Positions 6,759 through 12,752 of a stretch of 13,495 nucleotides of DNA are shown piece by piece; position 1 is the first letter of the stretch, and each line of letters starts with the position of its first letter. The DNA is from Gammaproteobacteria bacterium. GTDB lineage: Bacteria > Pseudomonadota > Gammaproteobacteria > DSM-19610. The DNA is taken from NCBI GenBank assembly GCA_011371465.1, contig DRQL01000008.1, forward strand, positions 1-13,495, written 5' to 3'. Position numbers and translations under genes: made by a program. The notes beneath the pieces were generated by a model, which had not been told where the DNA came from, did not search any database, and saw only the letters and a program-made list of their open reading frames with translations.

Positions 6759-7760
6759 CTAAACAGGAGTCTTTGCCGGCTGTCCGGCCAGTTCGCGTAC
6801 CAGCCGTGGTACCAGGTAACCAGGCAGGGTGTTGCGTACTTCCTGCAGCAGCTCTCTGGCCCGGTGGTCCGCCACCGCGAAGTGCGCAGCGCCCTGCACC
6901 GGGTCCAGCTGGTGCAGGTAATACGGCAGCACGCGGGCGGCAAACAGTCGCTCGCTGAGCTCCACCAGTGTCGCGGCGCAATCGTTGACCCCGCGCAGTA
7001 AAACGGACTGGTTGAGCAGGGTGACGCCGGCCTCGTGCAGTTGCTGCAGGGCGGCGCTGACACCGGGGTCGATTTCATTGCCGTGGTTGCTGTGGATCAC
7101 CAGCACGAGCTGCAGGCGCGTGGCCCTTATCCAGTCGAGCAGTTCCGGGACCACGCGTTCCGGCAGTACCACGGGGATCCGGCTGTGAATGCGCAGGCGT
7201 TGCAGGTGCGGGACTGATTCCAGTGCCGTTGCCAGCGCGGCCAGACGCTGGTCGGACAGGGTCAGCGGGTCGCCGCCACTGAGGATGACTTCATTGACGT
7301 CCCGCTGTCGCTGCAGGTATTCCAGCGTCTGCGCAAAGGCCCTCGTGGGGTTGGCGCTGCTGTAGGGATAATGGCGGCGGAAGCAGTAGCGGCAGTGTAC
7401 CGCGCAGGCGCCGGTCGTGGTCAGCAGCACCCGTTTCCGGTACTTGTGCAGCACGCCCGGGGCCGGCATGGCCTCCAGTTCGGCGAGCGGGTCGCTGCTG
7501 TAGCCGGGCGTGACCGTAAGTTCTTCTCCCAGAGGCAGGACCTGGCGCAGCAGCGGGTCTTCGGGATCTCCCGGCCGCATGCGCGCCACGAAACCGTGCG
7601 GCACGCGCAGCCGGAAAGTGGCGCCGGCCTGCAGGGCGGCGGGTAACAGGTCCGCGGGCAGGCGCAGGGCGCGCAGCAGGGCCTCCGGGTCGGTGATGGC
7701 CCGGGCCAGCAGGGTTTGCCAGTCCGGCGGCTGTTGTAGTGGCATGCTTCGGGTTATCAT
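6759..7760 (-). CDS. epmB: EF-P beta-lysylation protein, L-lysine 2,3-aminomutase EpmB
   Basis: 333 residues from ATG 7760, near the 342 of E. coli EpmB. It is a radical-SAM, PLP-dependent enzyme that turns L-alpha-lysine into (R)-beta-lysine, the group that EpmA attaches to elongation factor P. The 4Fe-4S/SAM motif is CAVHCRYC (C119, C123, C126), followed by FRRHYPY. SGGDPL (161-166), LRIHSRIPVVLP (189-200), GVTLLNQSVLLRGVND (245-260) and PYYLHQLDPVQGAAHF (279-294) are family blocks, and Lys330 in GQPAKTPV is the expected PLP lysine. Start choice: an upstream in-frame ATG at 7790 would overlap the efp leader; 7760 has AGAGA 7 bases upstream, and 7745 has no ribosome site. Divergent from efp with only 42 bases between start codons, so the two promoters must overlap each other's 5' regions. 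Assignment is secure from sequence and neighbours. Confidence 0.95.
   Translation of the reverse strand: MITRSMPLQQPPDWQTLLARAITDPEALLRALRLPADLLPAALQAGATFRLRVPHGFVARMRPGDPEDPLLRQVLPLGEELTVTPGYSSDPLAELEAMPAPGVLHKYRKRVLLTTTGACAVHCRYCFRRHYPYSSANPTRAFAQTLEYLQRQRDVNEVILSGGDPLTLSDQRLAALATALESVPHLQRLRIHSRIPVVLPERVVPELLDWIRATRLQLVLVIHSNHGNEIDPGVSAALQQLHEAGVTLLNQSVLLRGVNDCAATLVELSERLFAARVLPYYLHQLDPVQGAAHFAVADHRARELLQEVRNTLPGYLVPRLVRELAGQPAKTPV
7734..7760 (+). promoter_or_regulatory. Possible efp promoter inside the epmB 5' end
   Basis: TTGTAG (7734-7739) and TATCAT (7755-7760) resemble -35 and -10 boxes, but the 15-base spacer is short. Since efp and epmB start codons are 42 bases apart, any efp promoter must reach into the first epmB codons, and this is the best candidate. 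Confidence 0.3.
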
Positions 7761-7802
7761 ACGCGTCTCTGTTTTTCCGGATTGCAACACAAAGGATGCT
7801 CG

Positions 7803-8372
7803 ATGGCGACCTATAGCACCAACGAATTCAAGAGCGGGTTGAAAATCATGCTGGACGGCGACCCCTGCTCGATCATTGAAAACGAGTTCGTCAAGCCCGG
7901 CAAGGGGCAGGCATTCAATCGCGTCAAGATCCGCAACCTGAAAAACGGGCGGGTCATCGAACGGACCTTCAAATCAGGTGAATCCGTGGAAGCGGCCGAT
8001 GTGATGGAAACCGATCTGCAATACCTCTACACGGACGGTGAGTTCTGGTATTTCATGGACCCGGTCAGCTATGAGCAGGTGCCGGCCGATGCCACTGCCG
8101 TCGCCGATGCCGTCAAGTGGCTGAAAGAGCAGGACAGCTGCGTGGTCACCCTGTGGAATGGCGCGCCGATCAGTGTCGCCACCCCCAATTTCGTGACGCT
8201 GAAAGTGACCGAAACCGACCCGGGTGTGCGCGGTGACACCTCCGGTGGCGGCGGCAAGCCCGCTACGCTGGAGACCGGTGCCGTGGTGCGCGTGCCCCTG
8301 TTTATCGATATCGGTGAAACCATCAAGGTCGACACCCGCACCGGCGAATACGTCGGCCGTGCCAAAGACTGA
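7803..8372 (+). CDS. efp: Elongation factor P
   Basis: 189 residues, the usual EF-P length. EF-P enters the ribosome E site and promotes peptide-bond formation at polyproline stretches. The KOW-like N-terminal domain starts MATYSTNEFKSGLKIMLDG, and the loop EFVKPGKGQAF (28-38) carries Lys34, the residue beta-lysylated in E. coli EF-P. The two OB-type domains follow, with TDPGVRGDTSGGGGKPATLE (146-165) and the ending IKVDTRTGEYVGRAKD. The protein is very close to E. coli EF-P throughout. Having epmB and epmA on either side supports beta-lysylation rather than rhamnosylation of the loop; Lys rather than Arg at the tip agrees. ATG 7803 follows AAAGGA (7791-7796) with 6-base spacing; an earlier in-frame ATG at 7782 would add seven residues foreign to the family. 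First gene of a likely efp-epmA-trmJ transcription unit. Confidence 0.97.
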   Translation: MATYSTNEFKSGLKIMLDGDPCSIIENEFVKPGKGQAFNRVKIRNLKNGRVIERTFKSGESVEAADVMETDLQYLYTDGEFWYFMDPVSYEQVPADATAVADAVKWLKEQDSCVVTLWNGAPISVATPNFVTLKVTETDPGVRGDTSGGGGKPATLETGAVVRVPLFIDIGETIKVDTRTGEYVGRAKD

Positions 8373-9363
8373 GTCGGCCGGCGCCGTACACTGGCAGCCC
8401 TGCGCCGGTGCAGACATCCTGACGTTGCGCGCGGCCCTGCTGGCGCGTATCCGCGCATATTTCCGTCAGCAGGCGGTACTGGAAGTCGACACCCCCCAGT
8501 TATCCCGCGCCGCCAGTACCGACCCGGCCATCGAATCATTTTCCAGTGTCTTCACCGGCCCCGGCAGCGCCGACGGCCTGCCGTTGTACCTGCACACCTC
8601 ACCCGAGTTTTTCATGAAGCGCCTGCTTGCGGCGGGCAGCGGGCCGGTCTACCAGCTTGCGCATGTTTTCCGTAACGGCGAACTGGGCAGTCGGCACAAT
8701 CCCGAGTTCATGATGCTGGAGTGGTACCGGCCGGGCATGGATCACCGGGATCTGATGGACGACGTGGATCGTCTGCTTGCGTTTGTACTGGAGGGCTACA
8801 CGGATTACCGGCCGGCCAGGCGCCTCACCTACCGGCAGTGGTTTCTTGATGCCACCGGGCTCGATCCCTGGAGCGATACGGTCGCCGATTTTCGGCGCTT
8901 TGCCGAACGGCAGCTGGAATCGGTGCCGCGTGGCCTGGACGGGCACGCACTGGAGCCCTGGCTCGACCTGCTGGTCAGCCACTACCTGGAGCCTGCCCTC
9001 GGTGACCAGCCTGTCTTTGTCTACGATTACCCGCCCGGCCAGGCAGCGCTGGCGCGGGTTCGGCCAGGGAAGGTTCCGGTCGCAGAGCGTTTTGAGCTCT
9101 ATATAAAGGGCATCGAGCTGGCCAACGGTTTTCACGAACTGGCCGATGCCGGGCAGCAGCGACAGCGCTTTGAAACCGAAAACCAGGCCCGGGAACAGGC
9201 AGGACAGGCTGCGCTGCCGATCGACTGCAAGCTGCTGGCTGCGTTGCAGTCCGGGTTGCCCGATTGTGCCGGCGTGGCGATGGGTTTCGACCGACTGGTG
9301 ATGGTGGCAGCCGGGTTACCGGATATCGCGGCGGCCATGCCGTTCCCGTTCGACCGGGTGTAA
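8359..9363 (+). CDS. epmA: EF-P--(R)-beta-lysine ligase EpmA
   Basis: 334 residues from a GTG start (E. coli EpmA has 325). It is a shortened class II lysyl-tRNA synthetase that lacks the anticodon-binding domain and attaches (R)-beta-lysine to Lys34 of EF-P. Motif 2 is FRNGELGSRHNPEFMMLEWY (104-123); motif 3 is GVAMGFDRLVM (305-315); KGIELANGFHEL (250-261) and the LEVDTPQLS block (41-49) are also typical. No OB-fold domain precedes them, which separates it from LysS. Start: no ATG is suitable, because the frame's only upstream ATG (8224) lies deep in efp and would add residues unlike EpmA. GTG 8359 gives MPKTESAGAVHWQP, aligning well with the E. coli start. It overlaps the efp end by 14 bases and has no strong ribosome site, so translational coupling to efp is likely. 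trmJ begins 17 bases after its stop. Confidence 0.94.
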   Translation: MPKTESAGAVHWQPCAGADILTLRAALLARIRAYFRQQAVLEVDTPQLSRAASTDPAIESFSSVFTGPGSADGLPLYLHTSPEFFMKRLLAAGSGPVYQLAHVFRNGELGSRHNPEFMMLEWYRPGMDHRDLMDDVDRLLAFVLEGYTDYRPARRLTYRQWFLDATGLDPWSDTVADFRRFAERQLESVPRGLDGHALEPWLDLLVSHYLEPALGDQPVFVYDYPPGQAALARVRPGKVPVAERFELYIKGIELANGFHELADAGQQRQRFETENQAREQAGQAALPIDCKLLAALQSGLPDCAGVAMGFDRLVMVAAGLPDIAAAMPFPFDRV

Positions 9364-9379
9364 ACCAGGGTCTCCGGTT

Positions 9380-10090
9380 ATGAAACAACCCCGTATCGTA
9401 CTGATCAACACCAGTCATCCCGGCAATATCGGCGCTACTGCGCGGGCCATGAAAAACATGGGCCTGGATACATTGTGCCTGGTTGAGCCGAAGCAGTATC
9501 CCAGTGCGGAAGCGACCGCACGTGCATCCGGGGCCGATGATCTGCTGGCCAGGGCCGCTTGCTTCAGCACACTGGAAGAAGCCGTTGCAGATTGCGAACT
9601 GGTGATCGGTGCCAGTGCCCGCAGTCGCACGCTGCCGGTACCGTTGCTGGACCCGCGCGCCTGTGCAGCACTGGTCCACCGACAGACCGACGTCGAGCGT
9701 GTGGCGATCCTGTTCGGTCGGGAACGCACCGGGCTGACCAATGAAGAACTGGATCGTTGTCACCAGCTGGTTCAGATCCCGACGTCTGCCGATTACCCGT
9801 CACTGAATATTGCTGCCGCGGTGCAGGTAATCGCTTACGAACTCAGGCTGGCAGCCGGTGTCGTGGAAAAACCGCATGAGCCTGAGGTTGATTACGCCAG
9901 TATGGAGCAGATGGAACAGTTCTATACCCACCTGGAACAGACACTGGTGGAACTGGAGTTTCTCGACCCGGCCAATCCCAGGCAGTTGATGCGGCGTTTA
10001 CGCCGCCTGTTCAACCGGGCCCGGCCGGACCAGAACGAGATCAACATCCTGCGCGGCATTCTCACCGCGGCCGGCCGGAAACCCCGCTGA
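9380..10090 (+). CDS. trmJ: tRNA (cytidine/uridine-2'-O-)-methyltransferase TrmJ
   Basis: 236 residues, SPOUT-fold (TrmH-type) methyltransferase. TrmJ uses SAM to 2'-O-methylate position 32 in the anticodon loop of several tRNAs. Signatures: RIVLINTSHPGNIGATARAM (5-24), including the NIGATARA motif 1 with its catalytic arginine; ILFGRERTGLTNEEL (110-124), motif 2; and YPSLNIAAAVQV (139-150), motif 3, which builds the SAM-binding knot. The C-terminal helical part, MEQFYTHLEQTLVELEFLD, is a TrmJ hallmark. ATG 9380 has AGGG at 9367-9370, spacing 9. It follows epmA by 17 bases and precedes cysE; trmJ-cysE-iscR order is common in gammaproteobacteria. A TATAAT box right after its stop suggests that the downstream genes can also be transcribed separately. 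Confidence 0.95.
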   Translation: MKQPRIVLINTSHPGNIGATARAMKNMGLDTLCLVEPKQYPSAEATARASGADDLLARAACFSTLEEAVADCELVIGASARSRTLPVPLLDPRACAALVHRQTDVERVAILFGRERTGLTNEELDRCHQLVQIPTSADYPSLNIAAAVQVIAYELRLAAGVVEKPHEPEVDYASMEQMEQFYTHLEQTLVELEFLDPANPRQLMRRLRRLFNRARPDQNEINILRGILTAAGRKPR

Positions 10091-10092
10091 AT

Positions 10093-10120
10093 TTGCGCCA
10101 GTCGTTGCCGGGCCTATAAT
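10093..10120 (+). promoter_or_regulatory. Sigma-70 promoter upstream of cysE
   Basis: A perfect -10 TATAAT lies at 10115-10120, with TTGCGC (10093-10098) 16 bases upstream as a weak -35 box. It sits directly after the trmJ stop codon and 62 bases before the cysE ATG, in the only sizeable gap between these genes. The likely transcript start is near 10126-10128. Confidence 0.6.
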
Positions 10121-10132
10121 AAACAGTGTTTA
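10120..10132. promoter_or_regulatory. 13-bp palindrome at the cysE transcription start, possible operator
   Basis: TAAAC-AGT-GTTTA is a perfect inverted repeat with 5-bp arms, beginning at the last base of the -10 box. Its position over the likely start site would suit a repressor, but it is short and AT-rich and matches no consensus I recognise. Confidence 0.25.
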
Positions 10133-10181
10133 CAGCCGTATCGCGTCAGCGGGCAAAAACATTTTTCAATCCAGGTGATCT

Positions 10182-11000
10182 ATGTGGGAGCGACTGCAGG
10201 AAGATATAAGTTGCGTCTTTGAACGCGATCCGGCGGCGCGCACGCGCTTTGAAGTGCTGACCACCTATCCCGGGATTCACGCGTTGATGATGCATCGTCT
10301 CAGTCATGCGCTGTCACGTAACGGCCTGCCCTGGCTGGCACGCATCCTGGCAAACATTGCGCGCTGGTACACCGGTATCGAAATACATCCCGGTGCGCGT
10401 ATCGGGCGGCGTTTCTTTATTGACCACGGTATGGGCGTAGTGATTGGCGAAACCGCCGAGATCGGTGATGACTGCACCCTGTACCACGGTGTCACGCTGG
10501 GCGGCACCAGCTGGGACAAGGGCAAGCGTCATCCCACGCTGGGGAATAATGTCGTTATCGGTGCAGGCGCCAAGGTGCTGGGACCGGTGCATATCGGCGA
10601 CAACGTGCGTATCGGGTCCAACGCCGTGGTGTTGAAGGATGTCATCGACGACGCCACGGTGGTGGGTGTGCCGGGGCGCGTGGTGGGTGGCGAGCGCGGC
10701 GAACAGCCCGAGCACCGGGCGGCGATTGCCAGGAAAATGGGCTTCGATGCCTACGGCAGCACCAAGGATGCGCCGGACCCGGTGGCCAACGCCATTAACA
10801 ATATGCTGGACCATATCCATATCATGGACCAGCGCCTGGAAGACATGTGCCGCGGGCTCAAAAGCCTGGGCGCGGAGATGGCCGATTTGCAGATGCCGGA
10901 CCTGGGTGCCTGCGAGCTGGAAAGCGCCTGCAGTACGGAACCCATTGAAACCGGGGAAGAACCCGAAAAACCCCTGGAATCCAGTCCGGATAATTCTTGA
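10182..11000 (+). CDS. cysE: Serine O-acetyltransferase CysE (short type)
   Basis: 272 residues. The enzyme transfers acetyl from acetyl-CoA to L-serine, giving O-acetylserine, the acceptor for sulfide in cysteine synthesis. The N-terminal helical part is short, MWERLQEDISCVFERDPAAR, as in the EpsC/Pseudomonas type rather than the longer E. coli CysE. A left-handed parallel beta-helix follows, with hexapeptide repeats from about residue 66 to 165. Catalytic residues are visible: Asp81-His82 in IDHGMGVVIGE and His102 in YHGVTLGGTSWDKGKRHP. After the helix, residues 170-235 look coiled-coil forming, then an acidic tail ends SSPDNS. CysE proteins that bind cysteine synthase CysK do so with a C-terminal isoleucine, absent here. 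ATG 10182 has AGGTGA at 10173-10178. Its position ahead of iscR links cysteine supply with the desulfurases; the iscR operator overlaps its stop codon. Confidence 0.93.
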   Translation: MWERLQEDISCVFERDPAARTRFEVLTTYPGIHALMMHRLSHALSRNGLPWLARILANIARWYTGIEIHPGARIGRRFFIDHGMGVVIGETAEIGDDCTLYHGVTLGGTSWDKGKRHPTLGNNVVIGAGAKVLGPVHIGDNVRIGSNAVVLKDVIDDATVVGVPGRVVGGERGEQPEHRAAIARKMGFDAYGSTKDAPDPVANAINNMLDHIHIMDQRLEDMCRGLKSLGAEMADLQMPDLGACELESACSTEPIETGEEPEKPLESSPDNS

Positions 11001-11017
11001 CTGTTTTACTCGGTTAT
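10993..11017 (+). promoter_or_regulatory. IscR type 1 binding site
   Basis: The 25 bases beginning ATTCTTGACT and ending TACTCGGTTAT match 22 of 25 positions of the E. coli IscR type 1 consensus ATASYYGACT-RWWWY-AGTCRRSTAT by my count (mismatches at positions 3, 17 and 22). The site overlaps the cysE stop codon and covers TTGACT, the likely -35 box of iscR. Type 1 sites bind [2Fe-2S]-IscR and mediate autorepression, so iscR and the desulfurase genes are probably turned down when Fe-S supply is sufficient. Confidence 0.78.
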
Positions 11018-11025
11018 GGCATTTT
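10997..11025 (+). promoter_or_regulatory. Probable iscR promoter
   Basis: TTGACT (10997-11002), a five-of-six -35 match, is followed after 17 bases by CATTTT (11020-11025), a poor -10. The -35 lies inside the IscR site, as expected for an autorepressed promoter. The leader to ATG 11064 would be about 31 bases. Confidence 0.5.
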
Positions 11026-11063
11026 GATCGCGTTTTCCGAGACTTGAGTCAGGACAGGTTGGA

Positions 11064-11552
11064 ATGAAATTAACCAGCAAGGGGCGCTATGCAGTAACGG
11101 CAATGCTGGATCTGGCGTTACACGCGGATCATCACCCGGTGACACTGGCAGGCATCTCCAAACGTCAGGGCATTTCACTTTCCTACCTGGAACAATTGTT
11201 TACGCGACTGCGCAAGCACGGGCTGGTGTCCAGCACGCGGGGGCCGGGAGGCGGCTATTCGCTCAGCCGGTCGGCGCATGACATCGCGGTTGCGGAGGTG
11301 GTGGCCGCGGTGGATGAACGCGTCGATGCCACACGATGTGGCGGAAAAGGTGACTGCCAGCACGGCCAGCGCTGCCTGACCCATGATTTGTGGACCGAAC
11401 TGAGCGAGCAGGTGTACGCATTCCTCAGCGATATTTCGGTGGGTCAGCTGGTGGAGCAGGGCCTTGCCAGGCAGGCGGCCAGGGATGACGCGGATGAACA
11501 GGCTGTAGCGGTAAGCGTTGCGGTCGGTGAAAGCGCAGTTGATCCCGTCTGA
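11064..11552 (+). CDS. iscR: Fe-S cluster assembly transcription factor IscR
   Basis: 162 residues, the same length as E. coli IscR. Rrf2-family winged-helix regulator: MKLTSKGRYAVTAMLDLALH begins the DNA-binding domain, and ISLSYLEQLFTRLRKHGLV (37-55) with RGPGGGY (59-65) forms the recognition helix and wing. The [2Fe-2S] ligands are all present: Cys92, Cys98, Cys104 and His107 in RCGGKGDCQHGQRCLTH. With the cluster, IscR represses the isc operon through type 1 sites; without it, it activates type 2 targets such as suf in E. coli. The C-terminal tail after residue 135 is variable and rich in Ala, Val and Asp, as in other IscRs. ATG 11064 has AGGA (11051-11054) and AGG (11056-11058) upstream. 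First gene of the isc operon, 18 bases ahead of the first desulfurase. Confidence 0.96.
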   Translation: MKLTSKGRYAVTAMLDLALHADHHPVTLAGISKRQGISLSYLEQLFTRLRKHGLVSSTRGPGGGYSLSRSAHDIAVAEVVAAVDERVDATRCGGKGDCQHGQRCLTHDLWTELSEQVYAFLSDISVGQLVEQGLARQAARDDADEQAVAVSVAVGESAVDPV

Positions 11553-11570
11553 TTTCCCGGGGCGCGCTGG

Positions 11571-12719
11571 ATGAAACGGTACCTGGATTACAACGCCAGT
11601 ACACCACTGGATGAACGCGTGCTCGCGGCCATGGTGGAATGCATGGAGGGTTTGCCCGGCAACCCGTCCAGCACCCACCAGTTCGGTCGCGCGCTGCGCG
11701 CCAGGCTGGACCGGGCACGCGAACAGGTAGCGGCGCTGGTCGGCGTGCAGCCGACGCAGGTGATTTTCACCGGTGGCGGCAGCGAAGCGAACAACCTGGC
11801 GCTGCATGCGGTGACCGCGGGGCAGGCTGCCGGACGGCTCGCCGTCAGCCGCATCGAGCACCCGTCGGTGCTGGAACCGGCGCGGGCGATGGCGGCCAGG
11901 GGCTGGCAGCTGGACCTGGTCGAGGTCGATGACCAGTGCCGGGTGACGACGCAGGCGCTGGCGGAAAAGCTGCACAGCGATACGCGCCTGGTCTCGGTGA
12001 TGATGGCGAACAACGAGACCGGCGCCATTCAGGACATTGCAGCACTGGCAGAGCAGGCACGCGCGGCCGGTGCGGTTTTTCATACCGATGCGGTGCAGGC
12101 AGCCGGCAAGATCGGGCTGGATTTCGAATCCAGTGGAGCACAGTTACTGACCCTGTCGGCGCACAAGATCTACGGGCCCCGGGGTGTCGGCGCATTGATC
12201 GTCGACAAGGCGCTGGAACCGGCGCCGCTGGTCTACGGTGGCGGGCAGGAGAGAGGGTTACGCGCCGGAACCGAGAACGTGGCCGGCATCGTGGGTTTCG
12301 GTGTGGCCGCCGAGCTGGCGAAGGCGGAACTGGAGTCACGTGCCAGCCATGCACGCGGCTTGCGTGATCGCCTGGAAAAGGGCCTGGCCCGTTACCCGGA
12401 GATTACCCGGTTTGCCGGGCACGCGGAACGCCTGCCCAATACCGTGCAGCTGGCGGTCGCCGGCATCGATGGCGAGACCCTGCTGATGCAGCTCGATCGG
12501 GAGGGGATCGCGGTGTCCAGTGGCTCGGCCTGCGCCAGTGGCAAGAGCGAGGCGAGTCACGTGCTGCTGGCAATGGGTGTGGACGCGACGGTGGCGCGCG
12601 GAGCGATCCGCGTCAGTTTTGGTAAGGAAACGAGCGTTGCCGACATCGATGCCCTGCTGGCGGCGCTGGATAAACAGATCAAATGGCTACACAAGGCCGG
12701 TCAGGCAGCCGGCTGGTAG
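11571..12719 (+). CDS. Cysteine desulfurase, NifS/IscS-like (first of two)
   Basis: 382 residues, class I group of PLP-dependent aminotransferase fold V. It removes sulfur from cysteine, giving alanine and an enzyme-bound persulfide. Key residues are present: His97 in RIEHPSV, Asp173 in HTDAVQAAGK, Lys199 in SAHKIYGPRG for the PLP Schiff base, and Cys321 in SSGSACASGKSE as the persulfide carrier. YGGGQERGLRAGTENV (222-237) is the phosphate-binding block. It differs from the second gene: it starts MKRYLDYNASTP without the longer IscS lead and ends LHKAGQAAGW, lacking the EWAHH-type tail at the IscS C-terminus, which helps contact IscU. It may therefore serve another acceptor than the main Isc scaffold. 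Ribosome site is weak (GGGGCGCGCTGG). It starts 18 bases after iscR and ends 33 bases before iscS, clearly in the same operon. Active-enzyme assignment is firm; its partner is unknown. Confidence 0.92.
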   Translation: MKRYLDYNASTPLDERVLAAMVECMEGLPGNPSSTHQFGRALRARLDRAREQVAALVGVQPTQVIFTGGGSEANNLALHAVTAGQAAGRLAVSRIEHPSVLEPARAMAARGWQLDLVEVDDQCRVTTQALAEKLHSDTRLVSVMMANNETGAIQDIAALAEQARAAGAVFHTDAVQAAGKIGLDFESSGAQLLTLSAHKIYGPRGVGALIVDKALEPAPLVYGGGQERGLRAGTENVAGIVGFGVAAELAKAELESRASHARGLRDRLEKGLARYPEITRFAGHAERLPNTVQLAVAGIDGETLLMQLDREGIAVSSGSACASGKSEASHVLLAMGVDATVARGAIRVSFGKETSVADIDALLAALDKQIKWLHKAGQAAGW

Positions 12720-12752
12720 AGCGTTTACATATTGCAACAGGTGTATTGAATT

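Noticed and set aside
11041..11050. GACTTGAGTC short palindrome as a second IscR site before iscR
   Set aside because: The arms GACT and AGTC are right but are separated by 2 bases rather than 5, and the flanks do not fit type 1 or type 2 consensus.
11175..12083. 302-codon minus-strand frame spanning iscR and the first desulfurase
   Set aside because: Covers the antisense of two well-supported genes and has no recognisable motif.
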